Positions 11,722 to 21,868 of a stretch of DNA of 64,000 bases are shown here, one piece after another. Source of the stretch: Parelaphostrongylus tenuis (lineage: Eukaryota > Nematoda > Chromadorea > Rhabditida > Metastrongylidae); assembly GCA_019055375.1 (NCBI GenBank), contig JAHQIW010000783.1:79801-143800 (forward strand). Direction: 5' to 3'. Under the pieces are notes generated by a model that was not told the DNA's origin, ran no database searches, and saw only the letters and a list, made by a program, of their open reading frames with translations. A program made the translations under genes and the position numbers. Each line of letters starts with the position of its first letter. The stretch's first letter is position 1.

Positions 11722-11806
11722 TCATGTCTGCGTTTCACCTGACGAGATCGAATTTGACGAGACCCGCGGAGAATACGACGCGGCAATGTGTGCGCTACCG
11801 GCCACC
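11722..11806 (+). promoter_or_regulatory. conserved upstream region of U1 copy 2 (candidate PSE)
   Basis: It has the same two blocks at the same spacing as upstream of copy 1 ('catgtctgcg' near -93, and 'gagaatacgacgcggcaa' in the -55 to -11 block). The base differences between copies fall mainly between the blocks. Confidence 0.55.
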
Positions 11807-11816
11807 GGCAGCGCAT

Positions 11817-11977
11817 AAACTTACCTGGCTGGGGGGCTCTCGCGATCAAGAAGGCGGGACCCCCATGGTGAGGCCCACACATTGCACTTTCGTGAGGGCT
11901 GACCCGTGTGGCTGCTTCGAGTTGAAGTAAGCCAACAGCTAAATTTTTGCGTGTGGGGCTGCGTTCGCGCGGCCCTG
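11817..11977 (+). ncRNA. U1 snRNA gene, left arm copy 2
   Basis: 161 nt, identical by eye to copy 1 (9,156-9,316), including the 5' end, both protein-binding loops, the Sm site and the terminal stem. Flanking DNA differs noticeably from copy 1, so RNA identity with diverged flanks points to selection or gene conversion acting on the RNA. Mirror at 17,805-17,965. Confidence 0.95.
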
Positions 11978-12300
11978 GCATGGTTGGCAGACTACAGGTG
12001 GAGGAGGTGCGAGTATGTGAATTTCGTTGTCATTCGCCGAAGTGAAGTCAAGGATCGCTCTGAGAAGGGTTAGTGGTCCCTGCTGTAAACATCATCCCAT
12101 TTATTTATAAATTTGATATGCATTGAAAATGATCAGCTTTCATTCGTTCAGGGTTAGCCTAAACCATATCGAGTAGCAGTGAGTCATGGATCAAACAATA
12201 TTGTCGGTCTTCTCATCGACTTGATCTAAAGGACTTCTCTTTTCTTGAAAAAAGAGAGGTTTACAAGGACCTGCTCATAGAGCGAGAACTCCGTTCATAT
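11978..12300. repeat. duplicated U1-flank segment, inverted relative to 8,400-8,490
   Basis: The reverse complement of about 12,040-12,130 aligns with 8,400-8,490. Shared pieces include 'tgatg(t/c)ttaca' and 'ccactaac(c/a)cttct(c/g)agagc'. It shows that the arm was assembled from earlier direct and inverted duplications of a U1-containing unit. Confidence 0.6.
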
Positions 12301-12309
12301 ATCTGAAAT

Positions 12310-12640
12310 CGATTCTTCCAGGATACCTTACTGACGAAAAATGGCCTTAGAAAGTATAAATTCCGATCGGCTAGGCTTCTCAATTCAGTATTCGTAGAAC
12401 GAAACATGGAAGATGATCGGAATTGACGGGAATTACCTGAGGGAAATTGTGGAACCCATGAACTGGAAAACGTAAGTATTTCACAAAGGTATAGCAGACG
12501 ATTAACACTTTACAAGCAATGATATATGAGAAGAAAGAACATATTCTGACTGTATCATCCGGTATCACATCAGCAACACGCTGACCAGCGGTTGATCGGC
12601 AACGGCAACCAACTTGCATTTAAAAGAGTACCGAGACGCT
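12310..12640 (+). repeat. direct repeat of 8,690-9,045 upstream of U1 copy 3
   Basis: The block 'gacgaaaaatggcctt' to 'accaacttgcattt' recurs in the same orientation upstream of U1 copy 1, with scattered substitutions (roughly 80-85% identity by eye). This marks the U1 gene plus its 5' flank as the duplicated unit. Confidence 0.7.
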
Positions 12641-12650
12641 TTGACGGCTG

Positions 12651-12735
12651 TGATGTCTGCGTCTCGCCTAACGTGATCGATGAATTTCGAACCCACGGAG
12701 AATACGACGCGGCAATGTGTGCACTACCGGCCACC
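12651..12735 (+). promoter_or_regulatory. conserved upstream region of U1 copy 3 (candidate PSE)
   Basis: It has the same two conserved blocks as copies 1 and 2. It differs from copy 2 inside the proximal block by 'cccacgg' for 'cccgcgg' and 'tgtgcacta' for 'tgtgcgcta'. Confidence 0.55.
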
Positions 12736-12745
12736 TGCGGCTCAT

Positions 12746-12906
12746 AAACTTACCTGGCTGGGGGGCTCTCGCGATCAAGAAGGCGGGACCCCCATGGTGA
12801 GGCCCACACACTGCACTTTCGTGAGGGCTGACCCGTGTGGCTGCTTCGAGTTGAAGTAAGCCAACAGCTAAATTTTTGCGTGTGGGGCTGCGTTCGCGCG
12901 GCCCTG
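12746..12906 (+). ncRNA. U1 snRNA gene, left arm copy 3 (loop II variant)
   Basis: 161 nt and identical to copies 1 and 2 except for U-to-C at nt 66 (12,811), which turns the U1A-type loop AUUGCAC into ACUGCAC. The 5' end, 70K-type loop, Sm site and terminal stem are intact. In other animals the AUUGCAC loop contacts the RNP domain of U1A, so weaker binding of that protein is expected; this is inference. The same change is present in the mirror copy (16,971), so it predates the arms or was copied between them. Confidence 0.93.
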
Positions 12907-12984
12907 AAAAGTAGTGAGGGTAGATGGTCAAGGAGGAGGGTACGTGAAGTGAGTGCTATCCGCTGAAGTAAAAAAACTTTCATT

Positions 12985-13350
12985 CAGATAATGATCATTG
13001 GAATAAGAAGAGTCTGGATCATATCGGCATTTGTCTTTCGAACCGTCGACGTATTATCTCTAGCTTCAAAACACCTCACTCTGTCTACTACCAGCAGGAC
13101 TGACAAAAGTTATGTACGGCCCTTAGCAGTATTCATTATGATATACTATACCAGTGTGATCATAAGAATCGATGAGAGTACACGAGATCTCTTTGTGTCA
13201 CTTCTATCGAGCTGGAAAAAGGCTCGCGATCCTATCGAGACACATATATTTTTCGAAACTCTGAATAAGCACTCATTTCTAGTTAATACACTTGAATCGC
13301 CTTCAATCTACATTACTTCTTCACAGAAAAAAAATCTATACCAATCAAAC
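12985..13350 (+). pseudogene. third RTE-like RT fragment (left arm)
   Basis: Read with one frameshift, this gives LCVTSIELEKA then DPIETHIFFETLNKHSF, which matches the FIDLEKAFDxIETxxFxETL region of the other two fragments. The upstream part parallels 9,390-9,600. It sits 3' of U1 copy 3 just as the first fragment sits 3' of U1 copy 1, so U1 and RT fragment were duplicated together. Mirror at about 16,432-16,797. Confidence 0.7.
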
Positions 13351-13366
13351 ATCTTGAATATATACT

Positions 13367-14621
13367 AAGGTTTGAAAGAAAGTTCTGGGCCACTTTAATA
13401 GGCATGAGATAACTACTGTGCATATTATGGGAATATTACAGTTTCTTATGTGAAATTTTCTCACCAAAGGCCTAGATATTATTCGTCTCTATTTTCACTT
13501 TGTTACAAGCCTCTGCTATGTTCAACGACACAATCGAAGTTCGTGTTTCATTGCGCCATTATTGAAGAAATGGTCTTTCACAGCGAGCTGCACTCGATGA
13601 ATTCAGCGAAGTTGAAGGGAAAGGCACAAGAAGCAAATCTGTAGCTGGACGCTGTTCTAAATGCTTCAATACCAATAATCTTGAGTAGCCTCGTTCAAGA
13701 CGTCCAACAAACATGAACGAAGATCTGATTGCTGCTTTGGAAGATGGACCGCTGTTAAATGCTCGCAAATTAACAACCGCACTTGATGCTTCTCTCATAA
13801 CTGTGCTGAGTCATCTTCAATAGCTTAACTTTGTCCACATGAAGCCATTACACATCCCGCGAACTTTCTAAAGCATAAGCCTGCTATGGAGTCGAAATTT
13901 GTCGCCACCTGCCCAACAATTCACAGAGTAACCGATTTTGGAAACGCAATGTGACTTCAGACGAAAAGTGGGTGTCGTGACCTTGGTCAGCCACAATCGA
14001 GACACGCAGTAGGTTCAGAAGGGTCAAGCTACGCCGTCACTCTCGAAGCACAACCGCTTTGGCAAGAAGGTCATGATCTGTATTTTGTGAAATTTTGAAA
14101 GAGCCGTGCATTTTGAGTTGGTTGCGAACACCAAATTCATCAACGCCGAGCTTCATCGTTAGCAATTGGGCCGAGTCTACGACAAGTTCACATTTTAGTA
14201 GAAGTACCCGGTTTTGGTCAACCAAAAGCATGCTGTGATGCAGCAAGACAATTTCAGACCGCATACTGCCAAAGAGAACCGAAGGCAAATTTGATGAATT
14301 GGACGGAGTCGAGATTCTACCGTATCTAACCTACAGTCCACATTGGGATTCATCCGACTTGGCCTTTTCCAATCAATGCAACACTTTTTTAAGGATTGCC
14401 GACTTGCATTGTTCGATTAAATTGAAGAGTCATGTCAAGAGCTTTTTTTATTAGGAATCGGAGGAATAATGATTCAACCAAATTTGAAACTTGGTCGACC
14501 GATGGCAAAAAGTCATTGAAAACAATGACCTTTATCTTGATGAGTAGCTCTTATCGTTTTGTTTGAAATTTATGCATGAGCTGCGAATTTTTTGCAACTG
14601 CCCCAAAACTTTTTTCCCCTC
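13367..14621 (+). mobile_element. dead mariner-like transposon (left arm)
   Basis: About 1.25 kb, a typical mariner length. Its ends are imperfect inverted repeats ('ggtttgaaagaaagttctgg' at left; 'ggggaaaaaagttttggggc' read from the right end), with TA nearby on both sides. The interior encodes broken transposase: LIAALEDGPLLNARKLTTAL, DEKWV-like and QQDNFRPHT-like motifs, interrupted by stops and frameshifts. It is homologous along its length to the better-kept copy at 54,723-55,998. It is the innermost identifiable element of the arm, about 220 bp from the spacer. Mirror at 15,162-16,415. Confidence 0.85.
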
Positions 14622-14841
14622 ATAAGAGGTGAAAATCGATGTTTAGATACGGAAACGATGTCTTCTATTCTTCTCATAATACTACACTCTCAATACTCAT
14701 AAAAGCTCGTATTGTCGCTCAATGGCCTGTTAGCAACTTTGTGCATGGTGAATGAGAAAATTAGGGAATCATTCGATCAATGCCGAGAATAATTGATTGT
14801 CGGTTCTTGGAAAGTAACGTTCAGTAGAACGATAGATTTTC

Positions 14842-14941
14842 ATTGTTTGCTTGTAAGCAATCTACCGAATTTTATGCATACTGTTACGTAAACATGTATA
14901 CGAAAAATTCGAAGTAGCAGAAACGTCGAAGGAGCAAAAAC
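14842..14941. other. palindrome spacer
   Basis: 100 bp of single-copy sequence between the arms. It contains no recognised motif. Perfect pairing of the arms begins at 14,841/14,942. Confidence 0.95.
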
Positions 14942-15161
14942 GAAAATCTATCGTTCTACTGAACGTTACTTTCCAAGAACCGACAATCAATTATTCTCGG
15001 CATTGATCGAATGATTCCCTAATTTTCTCATTCACCATGCACAAAGTTGCTAACAGGCCATTGAGCGACAATACGAGCTTTTATGAGTATTGAGAGTGTA
15101 GTATTATGAGAAGAATAGAAGACATCGTTTCCGTATCTAAACATCGATTTTCACCTCTTAT

Positions 15162-16415
15162 GAGGGGAAAAAAGTTTTGGGGCAGTTGCAAAAAATTCGC
15201 AGCTCATGCATAAATTTCAAACAAAACGATAAGAGCTACTCATCAAGATAAAGGTCATTGTTTTCAATGACTTTTTGCCATCGGTCGACCAAGTTTCAAA
15301 TTTGGTTGAATCATTATTCCTCCGATTCCTAATAAAAAAAGCTCTTGACATGACTCTTCAATTTAATCGAACAATGCAAGTCGGCAATCCTTAAAAAAGT
15401 GTTGCATTGATTGGAAAAGGCCAAGTCGGATGAATCCCAATGTGGACTGTAGGTTAGATACGGTAGAATCTCGACTCCGTCCAATTCATCAAATTTGCCT
15501 TCGGTTCTCTTTGGCAGTATGCGGTCTGAAATTGTCTTGCTGCATCACAGCATGCTTTTGGTTGACCAAAACCGGGTACTTCTACTAAAATGTGAACTTG
15601 TCGTAGACTCGGCCCAATTGCTAACGATGAAGCTCGGCGTTGATGAATTTGGTGTTCGCAACCAACTCAAAATGCACGGCTCTTTCAAAATTTCACAAAA
15701 TACAGATCATGACCTTCTTGCCAAAGCGGTTGTGCTTCGAGAGTGACGGCGTAGCTTGACCCTTCTGAACCTACTGCGTGTCTCGATTGTGGCTGACCAG
15801 GTCACGACACCCACTTTTCGTCTGAAGTCACATTGCGTTTCCAAAATCGGTTACTCTGTGAATTGTTGGGCAGGTGGCGACAAATTTCGACTCCATAGCA
15901 GGCTTATGCTTTAGAAAGTTCGCGGGATGTGTAATGGCTTCATGTGGACAAAGTTAAGCTATTGAGGATGACTCAGCACAGTTATGAGAGAAGCATCAAG
16001 TGCGGTTGTTAATTTGCGAGCATTTAACAGCGGTCCATCTTCCAAAGCAGCAATCAGATCTTCGTTCATGTTTGTTGGACGTCTTGAACGAGGCTACTCA
16101 AGATTATTGGTATTGAAGCATTTAGAACAGCGTCCAGCTACAGATTTGCTTCTTGTGCCTTTCCCTTCAACTTCGCTGAATTCATCGAGTGCAGCTCGCT
16201 GTGAAAGACCATTTCTTCAATAATGGCGCAATGAAACACGAACTTCGATTGTGTCGTTGAACATAGCAGAGGCTTGTAACAAAGTGAAAATAGAGACGAA
16301 TAATATCTAGGCCTTTGGTGAGAAAATTTCACATAAGAAACTGTAATATTCCCATAATATGCACAGTAGTTATCTCATGCCTATTAAAGTGGCCCAGAAC
16401 TTTCTTTCAAACCTT
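15162..16415 (-). mobile_element. dead mariner-like transposon (right arm)
   Basis: Mirror of 13,367-14,621 with the same stops. One base is missing near 15,800 compared with the left copy. Confidence 0.85.
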
Positions 16416-16431
16416 AGTATATATTCAAGAT

Positions 16432-16797
16432 GTTTGATTGGTATAGATTTTTTTTCTGTGAAGAAGTAATGTAGATTGAAGGCGATTCAAGTGTATTAAC
16501 TAGAAATGAGTGCTTATTCAGAGTTTCGAAAAATATATGTGTCTCGATAGGATCGCGAGCCTTTTTCCAGCTCGATAGAAGTGACACAAAGAGATCTCGT
16601 GTACTCTCATCGATTCTTATGATCACACTGGTATAGTATATCATAATGAATACTGCTAAGGGCCGTACATAACTTTTGTCAGTTCTGCTGGTAGTAGACA
16701 GAGTGAGGTGTTTTGAAGCTAGAGATAATACGTCGACGGTTCGAAAGACAAATGCCGATATGATCCAGACTCTTCTTATTCCAATGATCATTATCTG
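16432..16797 (-). pseudogene. third RTE-like RT fragment (right arm)
   Basis: Mirror of 12,985-13,350; same frameshifted ELEK/DPIET motif region. Confidence 0.7.
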
Positions 16798-16875
16798 AAT
16801 GAAAGTTTTTTTACTTCAGCGGATAGCACTCACTTCACGTACCCTCCTCCTTGACCATCTACCCTCACTACTTTT

Positions 16876-17036
16876 CAGGGCCGCGCGAACGCAGCCCCAC
16901 ACGCAAAAATTTAGCTGTTGGCTTACTTCAACTCGAAGCAGCCACACGGGTCAGCCCTCACGAAAGTGCAGTGTGTGGGCCTCACCATGGGGGTCCCGCC
17001 TTCTTGATCGCGAGAGCCCCCCAGCCAGGTAAGTTT
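16876..17036 (-). ncRNA. U1 snRNA gene, right arm copy 3 (loop II variant)
   Basis: 161 nt, with the same ACUGCAC loop II (changed base at 16,971) as its mirror at 12,746-12,906. All other landmarks are intact. Read on the plus strand it imitates an exon: 'cttttcag' acceptor, 150 open bases, 'ccag/gtaagt' donor. Confidence 0.93.
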
Positions 17037-17046
17037 ATGAGCCGCA

Positions 17047-17131
17047 GGTGGCCGGTAGTGCACACATTGCCGCGTCGTATTCTCCGTGGGTTCGAAATTC
17101 ATCGATCACGTTAGGCGAGACGCAGACATCA
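17047..17131 (-). promoter_or_regulatory. candidate PSE region of U1 right copy 3
   Basis: Mirror of 12,651-12,735, with the two conserved blocks at the same distances from the RNA start. Confidence 0.5.
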
Positions 17132-17804
17132 CAGCCGTCAAAGCGTCTCGGTACTCTTTTAAATGCAAGTTGGTTGCCGTTGCCGATCAACCGCTGGTCA
17201 GCGTGTTGCTGATGTGATACCGGATGATACAGTCAGAATATGTTCTTTCTTCTCATATATCATTGCTTGTAAAGTGTTAATCGTCTGCTATACCTTTGTG
17301 AAATACTTACGTTTTCCAGTTCATGGGTTCCACAATTTCCCTCAGGTAATTCCCGTCAATTCCGATCATCTTCCATGTTTCGTTCTACGAATACTGAATT
17401 GAGAAGCCTAGCCGATCGGAATTTATACTTTCTAAGGCCATTTTTCGTCAGTAAGGTATCCTGGAAGAATCGATTTCAGATATATGAACGGAGTTCTCGC
17501 TCTATGAGCAGGTCCTTGTAAACCTCTCTTTTTTCAAGAAAAGAGAAGTCCTTTAGATCAAGTCGATGAGAAGACCGACAATATTGTTTGATCCATGACT
17601 CACTGCTACTCGATATGGTTTAGGCTAACCCTGAACGAATGAAAGCTGATCATTTTCAATGCATATCAAATTTATAAATAAATGGGATGATGTTTACAGC
17701 AGGGACCACTAACCCTTCTCAGAGCGATCCTTGACTTCACTTCGGCGAATGACAACGAAATTCACATACTCGCACCTCCTCCACCTGTAGTCTGCCAACC
17801 ATGC

Positions 17805-17965
17805 CAGGGCCGCGCGAACGCAGCCCCACACGCAAAAATTTAGCTGTTGGCTTACTTCAACTCGAAGCAGCCACACGGGTCAGCCCTCACGAAAGTGCAA
17901 TGTGTGGGCCTCACCATGGGGGTCCCGCCTTCTTGATCGCGAGAGCCCCCCAGCCAGGTAAGTTT
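17805..17965 (-). ncRNA. U1 snRNA gene, right arm copy 2
   Basis: 161 nt, identical to 11,817-11,977 in reverse complement, with the AUUGCAC loop II and AUUUUUG Sm site kept. Confidence 0.95.
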
Positions 17966-17975
17966 ATGCGCTGCC

Positions 17976-18060
17976 GGTGGCCGGTAGCGCACACATTGCC
18001 GCGTCGTATTCTCCGCGGGTCTCGTCAAATTCGATCTCGTCAGGTGAAACGCAGACATGA
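17976..18060 (-). promoter_or_regulatory. candidate PSE region of U1 right copy 2
   Basis: Mirror of 11,722-11,806. Confidence 0.5.
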
Positions 18061-18632
18061 CACCTGTCGAAGCATATCGCTACTCCATTGAATGCAAGTT
18101 GGTTGTTGTTGCTAATCATAATGATAATCAGCGGCTTACCGATATGATTAAGGAAGGCTCAGCTGAAATTCGCCTAAACCGAACTATCTTCTAGAGTATT
18201 ATTTCGACTACACAGTAAAACTTTAAATGAACAAATTATCCCTGGAATGGTCGACTTCGTCTCCTTGGACATTGTAAAAGATCTACGTTCTCCATTTTAC
18301 GAAAATCACATTATCCCGCAAGTGTTTTCCATGAATTTATGCTCATTTTCCATGTTTCGCTCTCAAAATACTAAAATGAGGGAGGGGGTGGGGTGAGGTA
18401 GTCGAAACACAAGCTTTCAAAAAATCGACTCCATATATCTGGATGGCGTTCTCATTTTATGAGTAGACATTCATTAATTTTAAAAATCGAATTGTTGTTC
18501 TTCTTTTTCTCCAGAAAATAAAAGATTCTTCAGAGCATCAATGGACTGGAATTGGGAGCGATTTTGACTTGCTGATAATTTAGAAAAATAGATATATGAC
18601 AATACATGCGCAGCCGGCCACCGACGACTCAT

Positions 18633-18792
18633 AAACTTACCTGGTTGGGGGCTTCCACAATTAAGAAGGAGGGGGCCGAAGAGTAAGGCTTACTCATTGC
18701 GCTTTAGTGTGACCTAACCCGTGTGACTGCTTCGAGTAAAAGTAACCCAACTGCTAAATTTTTTAGTGTGGGCTTGCGTTCGCATGAGCCTG
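18633..18792 (+). pseudogene. diverged U1 snRNA copy (right arm)
   Basis: Mirror of 10,989-11,148. It has a perfect AAACTTACCTGG start but altered loops I and II, Sm region and terminal stem. It points opposite to the three good U1 genes of this arm. Confidence 0.8.
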
Positions 18793-18820
18793 ACAAGCCG
18801 TGAGATAGGTAGGTGGTCGG

Positions 18821-19426
18821 GGTACGAGTGAATAGTGTTGGTACGTTACCCGCCGGCGTAAAAAGATTCCATTCAGGTGAAAATCAGTAACACAGGATAA
18901 GTCTAAACCATATCAGCAACTGTCTTCGAGTTCATCGACGTTCTGTGTGTGGTACAATAACTCTTCGCTCTGTCTAGCACTACTAGAACCGAGAAAAAAC
19001 TGACACTCATGGAGTTGAAGTACGACCTTTGACGGGATTCAATATGGATGCCATACCGACATGATCATAAGAATCACTGAGATCTCATGAGATTTCTTTG
19101 TTTCACTTTCAGCGATCTAGAAAAGGCTTTTGACATTATCGAGGTTAATGTATTCGTCGAAACTCTAGATAGTCAGATATTACGCAATATCTTCAATTAT
19201 ACAACTTGTATACTGACATACGTATTCACAACTAGTAAGGACACAATCAAGCCCTTCATTCGTCTCTCATTTGCTTAGTTGCCGTCCATGGTGGACATCT
19301 GCTCTGAACATGGCAGCTTTGGCGAGACGCTTTTCGTTACTTTAAATTCGTTTCAATCTTCGAGTACGATTTGTATAAGTGCGAGCTGATCTCTTTGATT
19401 GAAGTAAGTCGCCGCTTTGAAGTTGT
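18821..19426 (+). pseudogene. second decayed RTE-like RT fragment (right arm)
   Basis: Mirror of 10,355-10,960; the DLEKAFDIIEVNVF motif is readable on the plus strand near 19,110-19,160. Confidence 0.75.
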
Positions 19427-19435
19427 TTACTTTGA

Positions 19436-20391
19436 TGCCATAAGTTCTTCAAGAACTGACTTTATTTCCTATCTTGCAAGTCCAACGCTTTTTCCCATTT
19501 AGTTGAGTCCACTGAACTTCGTTTGTTTTGCTGAGATATCTTGAGAAGATGAATATTTCATCAACAAAATGAAAATCAGGCAGAAATTTGGCATTAATGC
19601 GTATGCCGTTTTCGTCCCGGTTCAGCAAATTTGCTATCCACAGCATCCGACTGTATGATACGGCGAGGGAAAATCTTACGTGTGCATTCTGTATTCGGAG
19701 ATCGGAAAGAATTTTAATTTACGAAATGTGTCTCGCAAACGTCACCATGTGCGTAGCAGATGACCGCTATGAACGACGATTGCGCAGAGGAGAAACGAAT
19801 GAAGAGCTTGATGGTGCCCTCAGTAGTCGTGAAAACGACGGGTCATCTAAGTATCCAAGTTGTTCAACTTTTGACTTTGCATGACGTTCGCGAGGGCTAA
19901 TGTGAGAAATCATGGCAAAATGGTATTGATCTGTCGACGAAGCACTCAACTTGAAAAGTTTATTTCATGCTTAGTATCTTCTTTATATTGGTATGAGTTT
20001 CTTCACCAAAAAGTCACACACTTTTCTTGTGAAATCATTATTCTAATCATGAGCGATCTAGTGCTTTAACTTGGATAGCCTGCTAGTGCAGAGTTTTCAT
20101 GAACGCGTTTGTCTCAAAGGCGACATAGTTGAAGTCCTTTGCTACGTCGATAAAAATAAAACAAAGATATTTTATGCACTCCCAGTGATTTCTATCATCC
20201 TTTCGATATGAAATAACCGTTAAGGGACGTACTTCACATTCACGAGTGTCCTTCGATTAATTCTTGTCAGTCCTGCTGGTGACAAAGGCAGAGTGAAGAG
20301 TTTCCGAGAGCAGGTAATACATCGATGAATTGGAACAGAGTTTTCGATATGACCCAGACTTTTCTTGTTTTGATGATCATCACCTGAATTT
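19436..20391 (-). pseudogene. decayed RTE-like RT fragment (right arm)
   Basis: Mirror of 9,390-10,345, including the FVDE residue string in place of the catalytic YADD box. Confidence 0.75.
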
Positions 20392-20464
20392 GAGATTTTC
20401 ACTCCACCGGATAATGCATCAACACTTTCTGGCCACTACTCAACCACCTATCCTCACAACTTGT

Positions 20465-20625
20465 CAGGGCCGCGCGAACGCAGCCCCACACGCAAAAATT
20501 TAGCTGTTGGCTTACTTCAACTCGAAGCAGCCACACGGGTCAGCCCTCACGAAAGTGCAATGTGTGGGCCTCACCATGGGGGTCCCGCCTTCTTGATCGC
20601 GAGAGCCCCCCAGCCAGGTAAGTTT
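20465..20625 (-). ncRNA. U1 snRNA gene, right arm copy 1
   Basis: 161 nt, identical to 9,156-9,316 in reverse complement. A one-base arm difference ('gatgctcat' here versus 'gatgcctcat' on the left, both written in RNA sense) lies just outside the 5' end of the RNA. Confidence 0.95.
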
Positions 20626-20635
20626 ATGAGCATCG

Positions 20636-20720
20636 GTGGCCGGCAGCGCACAGATTGCCGCGTCGTATTCTCCGCGGGTTCGTAATTCCTCGGTCACATT
20701 AGGCGAGACGCAGACATCAC
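20636..20720 (-). promoter_or_regulatory. candidate PSE region of U1 right copy 1
   Basis: Mirror of 9,061-9,145. The one-base arm difference puts the blocks one base nearer to the RNA start here. Confidence 0.5.
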
Positions 20721-21746
20721 AGCCGCCGAAGCGTCTCGCTACTCCATCAAATGCAAGTTGGTTGACGTTGGTGATCAACTGCGGGTCAGCGACTTATTGA
20801 TATGATACGGAACAGCATAGTCGAAAGATGTTTTCTCTTTCTTCATACTACTCCTTGTAAAGTATTAATCGTCTGGTGTACCTTCGTGAAAAACGTACGT
20901 TTTCCAATTTATGGATTCCACAATTCTCCTCAAGTACTTCCCGTCAATTCTGATCATCTTCCATGTTTCGCTTCCTGAATGCTGAATTGAGAAGTGTAAT
21001 CGATCGAACTGTAAACATTCAAAGGCCATTTTTCGTCGCTAGGATTTTCAGGATAAATCGCCTTCGTATCTGTGAACGACGATCTCGCGCTATGAGCACG
21101 TATTTAGAGTTCCTTCTTTCCTCAACGAAACAGGGCTTCTTTGGAGCTTCAAAGGGACGAAATCTCATCTCAATTTTCACTAGTTGATCTCTTATTCCTC
21201 CGTACACCATCAGCAATACACTGATGAATCCGGTGACTTTATAATAACTTCTCCAATTCACAATTGTGCCATCAACCAGCGAATCAGTCAATGATTGCTC
21301 TCAGAAGTGTTAGTGGCCCCATTTGTAAGCATCATTCCATTTGATTATATATATGATATGCTCTGGAAATGACACTTTCTAATACTCTCAAAGTTGCATT
21401 ATGCATTATTCTCATCGACTTGGACAATAAGCGAACCATCCTGAGACTTGTTTTCCGCAAAACCTTTGCATATGCGAAAGTTTTCGGAGTTTAAGTTTAT
21501 TGTTCCACATCACATCCTCAATATAAACTAGCCGAACAACTTCCTGTTCTCCTCGCAGTTCTCCCGTCAGCGTTGTTTGCCGTCTCTCTTCAATTAAGTT
21601 CTTTGCTGTTGCCGCTCATCAGAATGTCTTCAGAATGGAGTCCAGCCGAGCCACAGAGTATACGCCCATGGTTCTCCTAATAGCCGAAGTTGTTTGTCAA
21701 ACATTTCTCCGTTCATTTATAGTCCTTCTCAGTATTAGGCACTTGC

Positions 21747-21868
21747 ATGGGCCGCGCGAACGCTACCCCACACGGAGAATTTCAGCTGTTGGCTTACTCC
21801 ATGTCGAAGCTATCACACGGGTCAGCCACGAGAGATACGTAAATTCATGGATCATTGGCTCCCGCCAT
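21747..21868 (-). pseudogene. 5'-truncated U1 snRNA pseudogene (right arm)
   Basis: Mirror of 7,880-8,001, with the same spoiled Sm site and missing 5' end. Confidence 0.8.

Larger units (their letters stand above)
7503..14841 (+). repeat. left arm of a 14.7-kb palindrome
   Basis: This arm is the reverse complement of 14,942-22,245. Paired coordinates sum to 29,748 at the outer end and 29,783 at the inner end. The drift comes from a 32-bp difference near 8,351-8,390 and single-base differences near 9,150, 11,531 and 13,982; in each case the left arm is longer. Substitutions cluster at about 8,095-8,420; much of the rest appears identical by eye. Outside 7,503 and 22,245 the flanks are unrelated. 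Contents on this arm: U1 snRNA genes (+) at 9,156, 11,817 and 12,746, a diverged U1 (-) at 11,148, a truncated U1 (+) at 7,880, RTE-like RT fragments, and a mariner remnant. Confidence 0.97.

Noticed and set aside
12991..13368. 125-codon open frame (+) in the palindrome arm
   Set aside because: The frame runs across a frameshifted RT motif; the meaningful translation (ELEKA / DPIETHIFFETL) lies partly in other frames, so this is a decayed retroelement.
17801..18091. Repeated open frame [21 protein letters not shown] in both arms as a protein family
   Set aside because: It is the antisense of a U1 snRNA gene; conservation follows the RNA landmarks (5' end, loops, Sm site) and the frame has no continuing exons.
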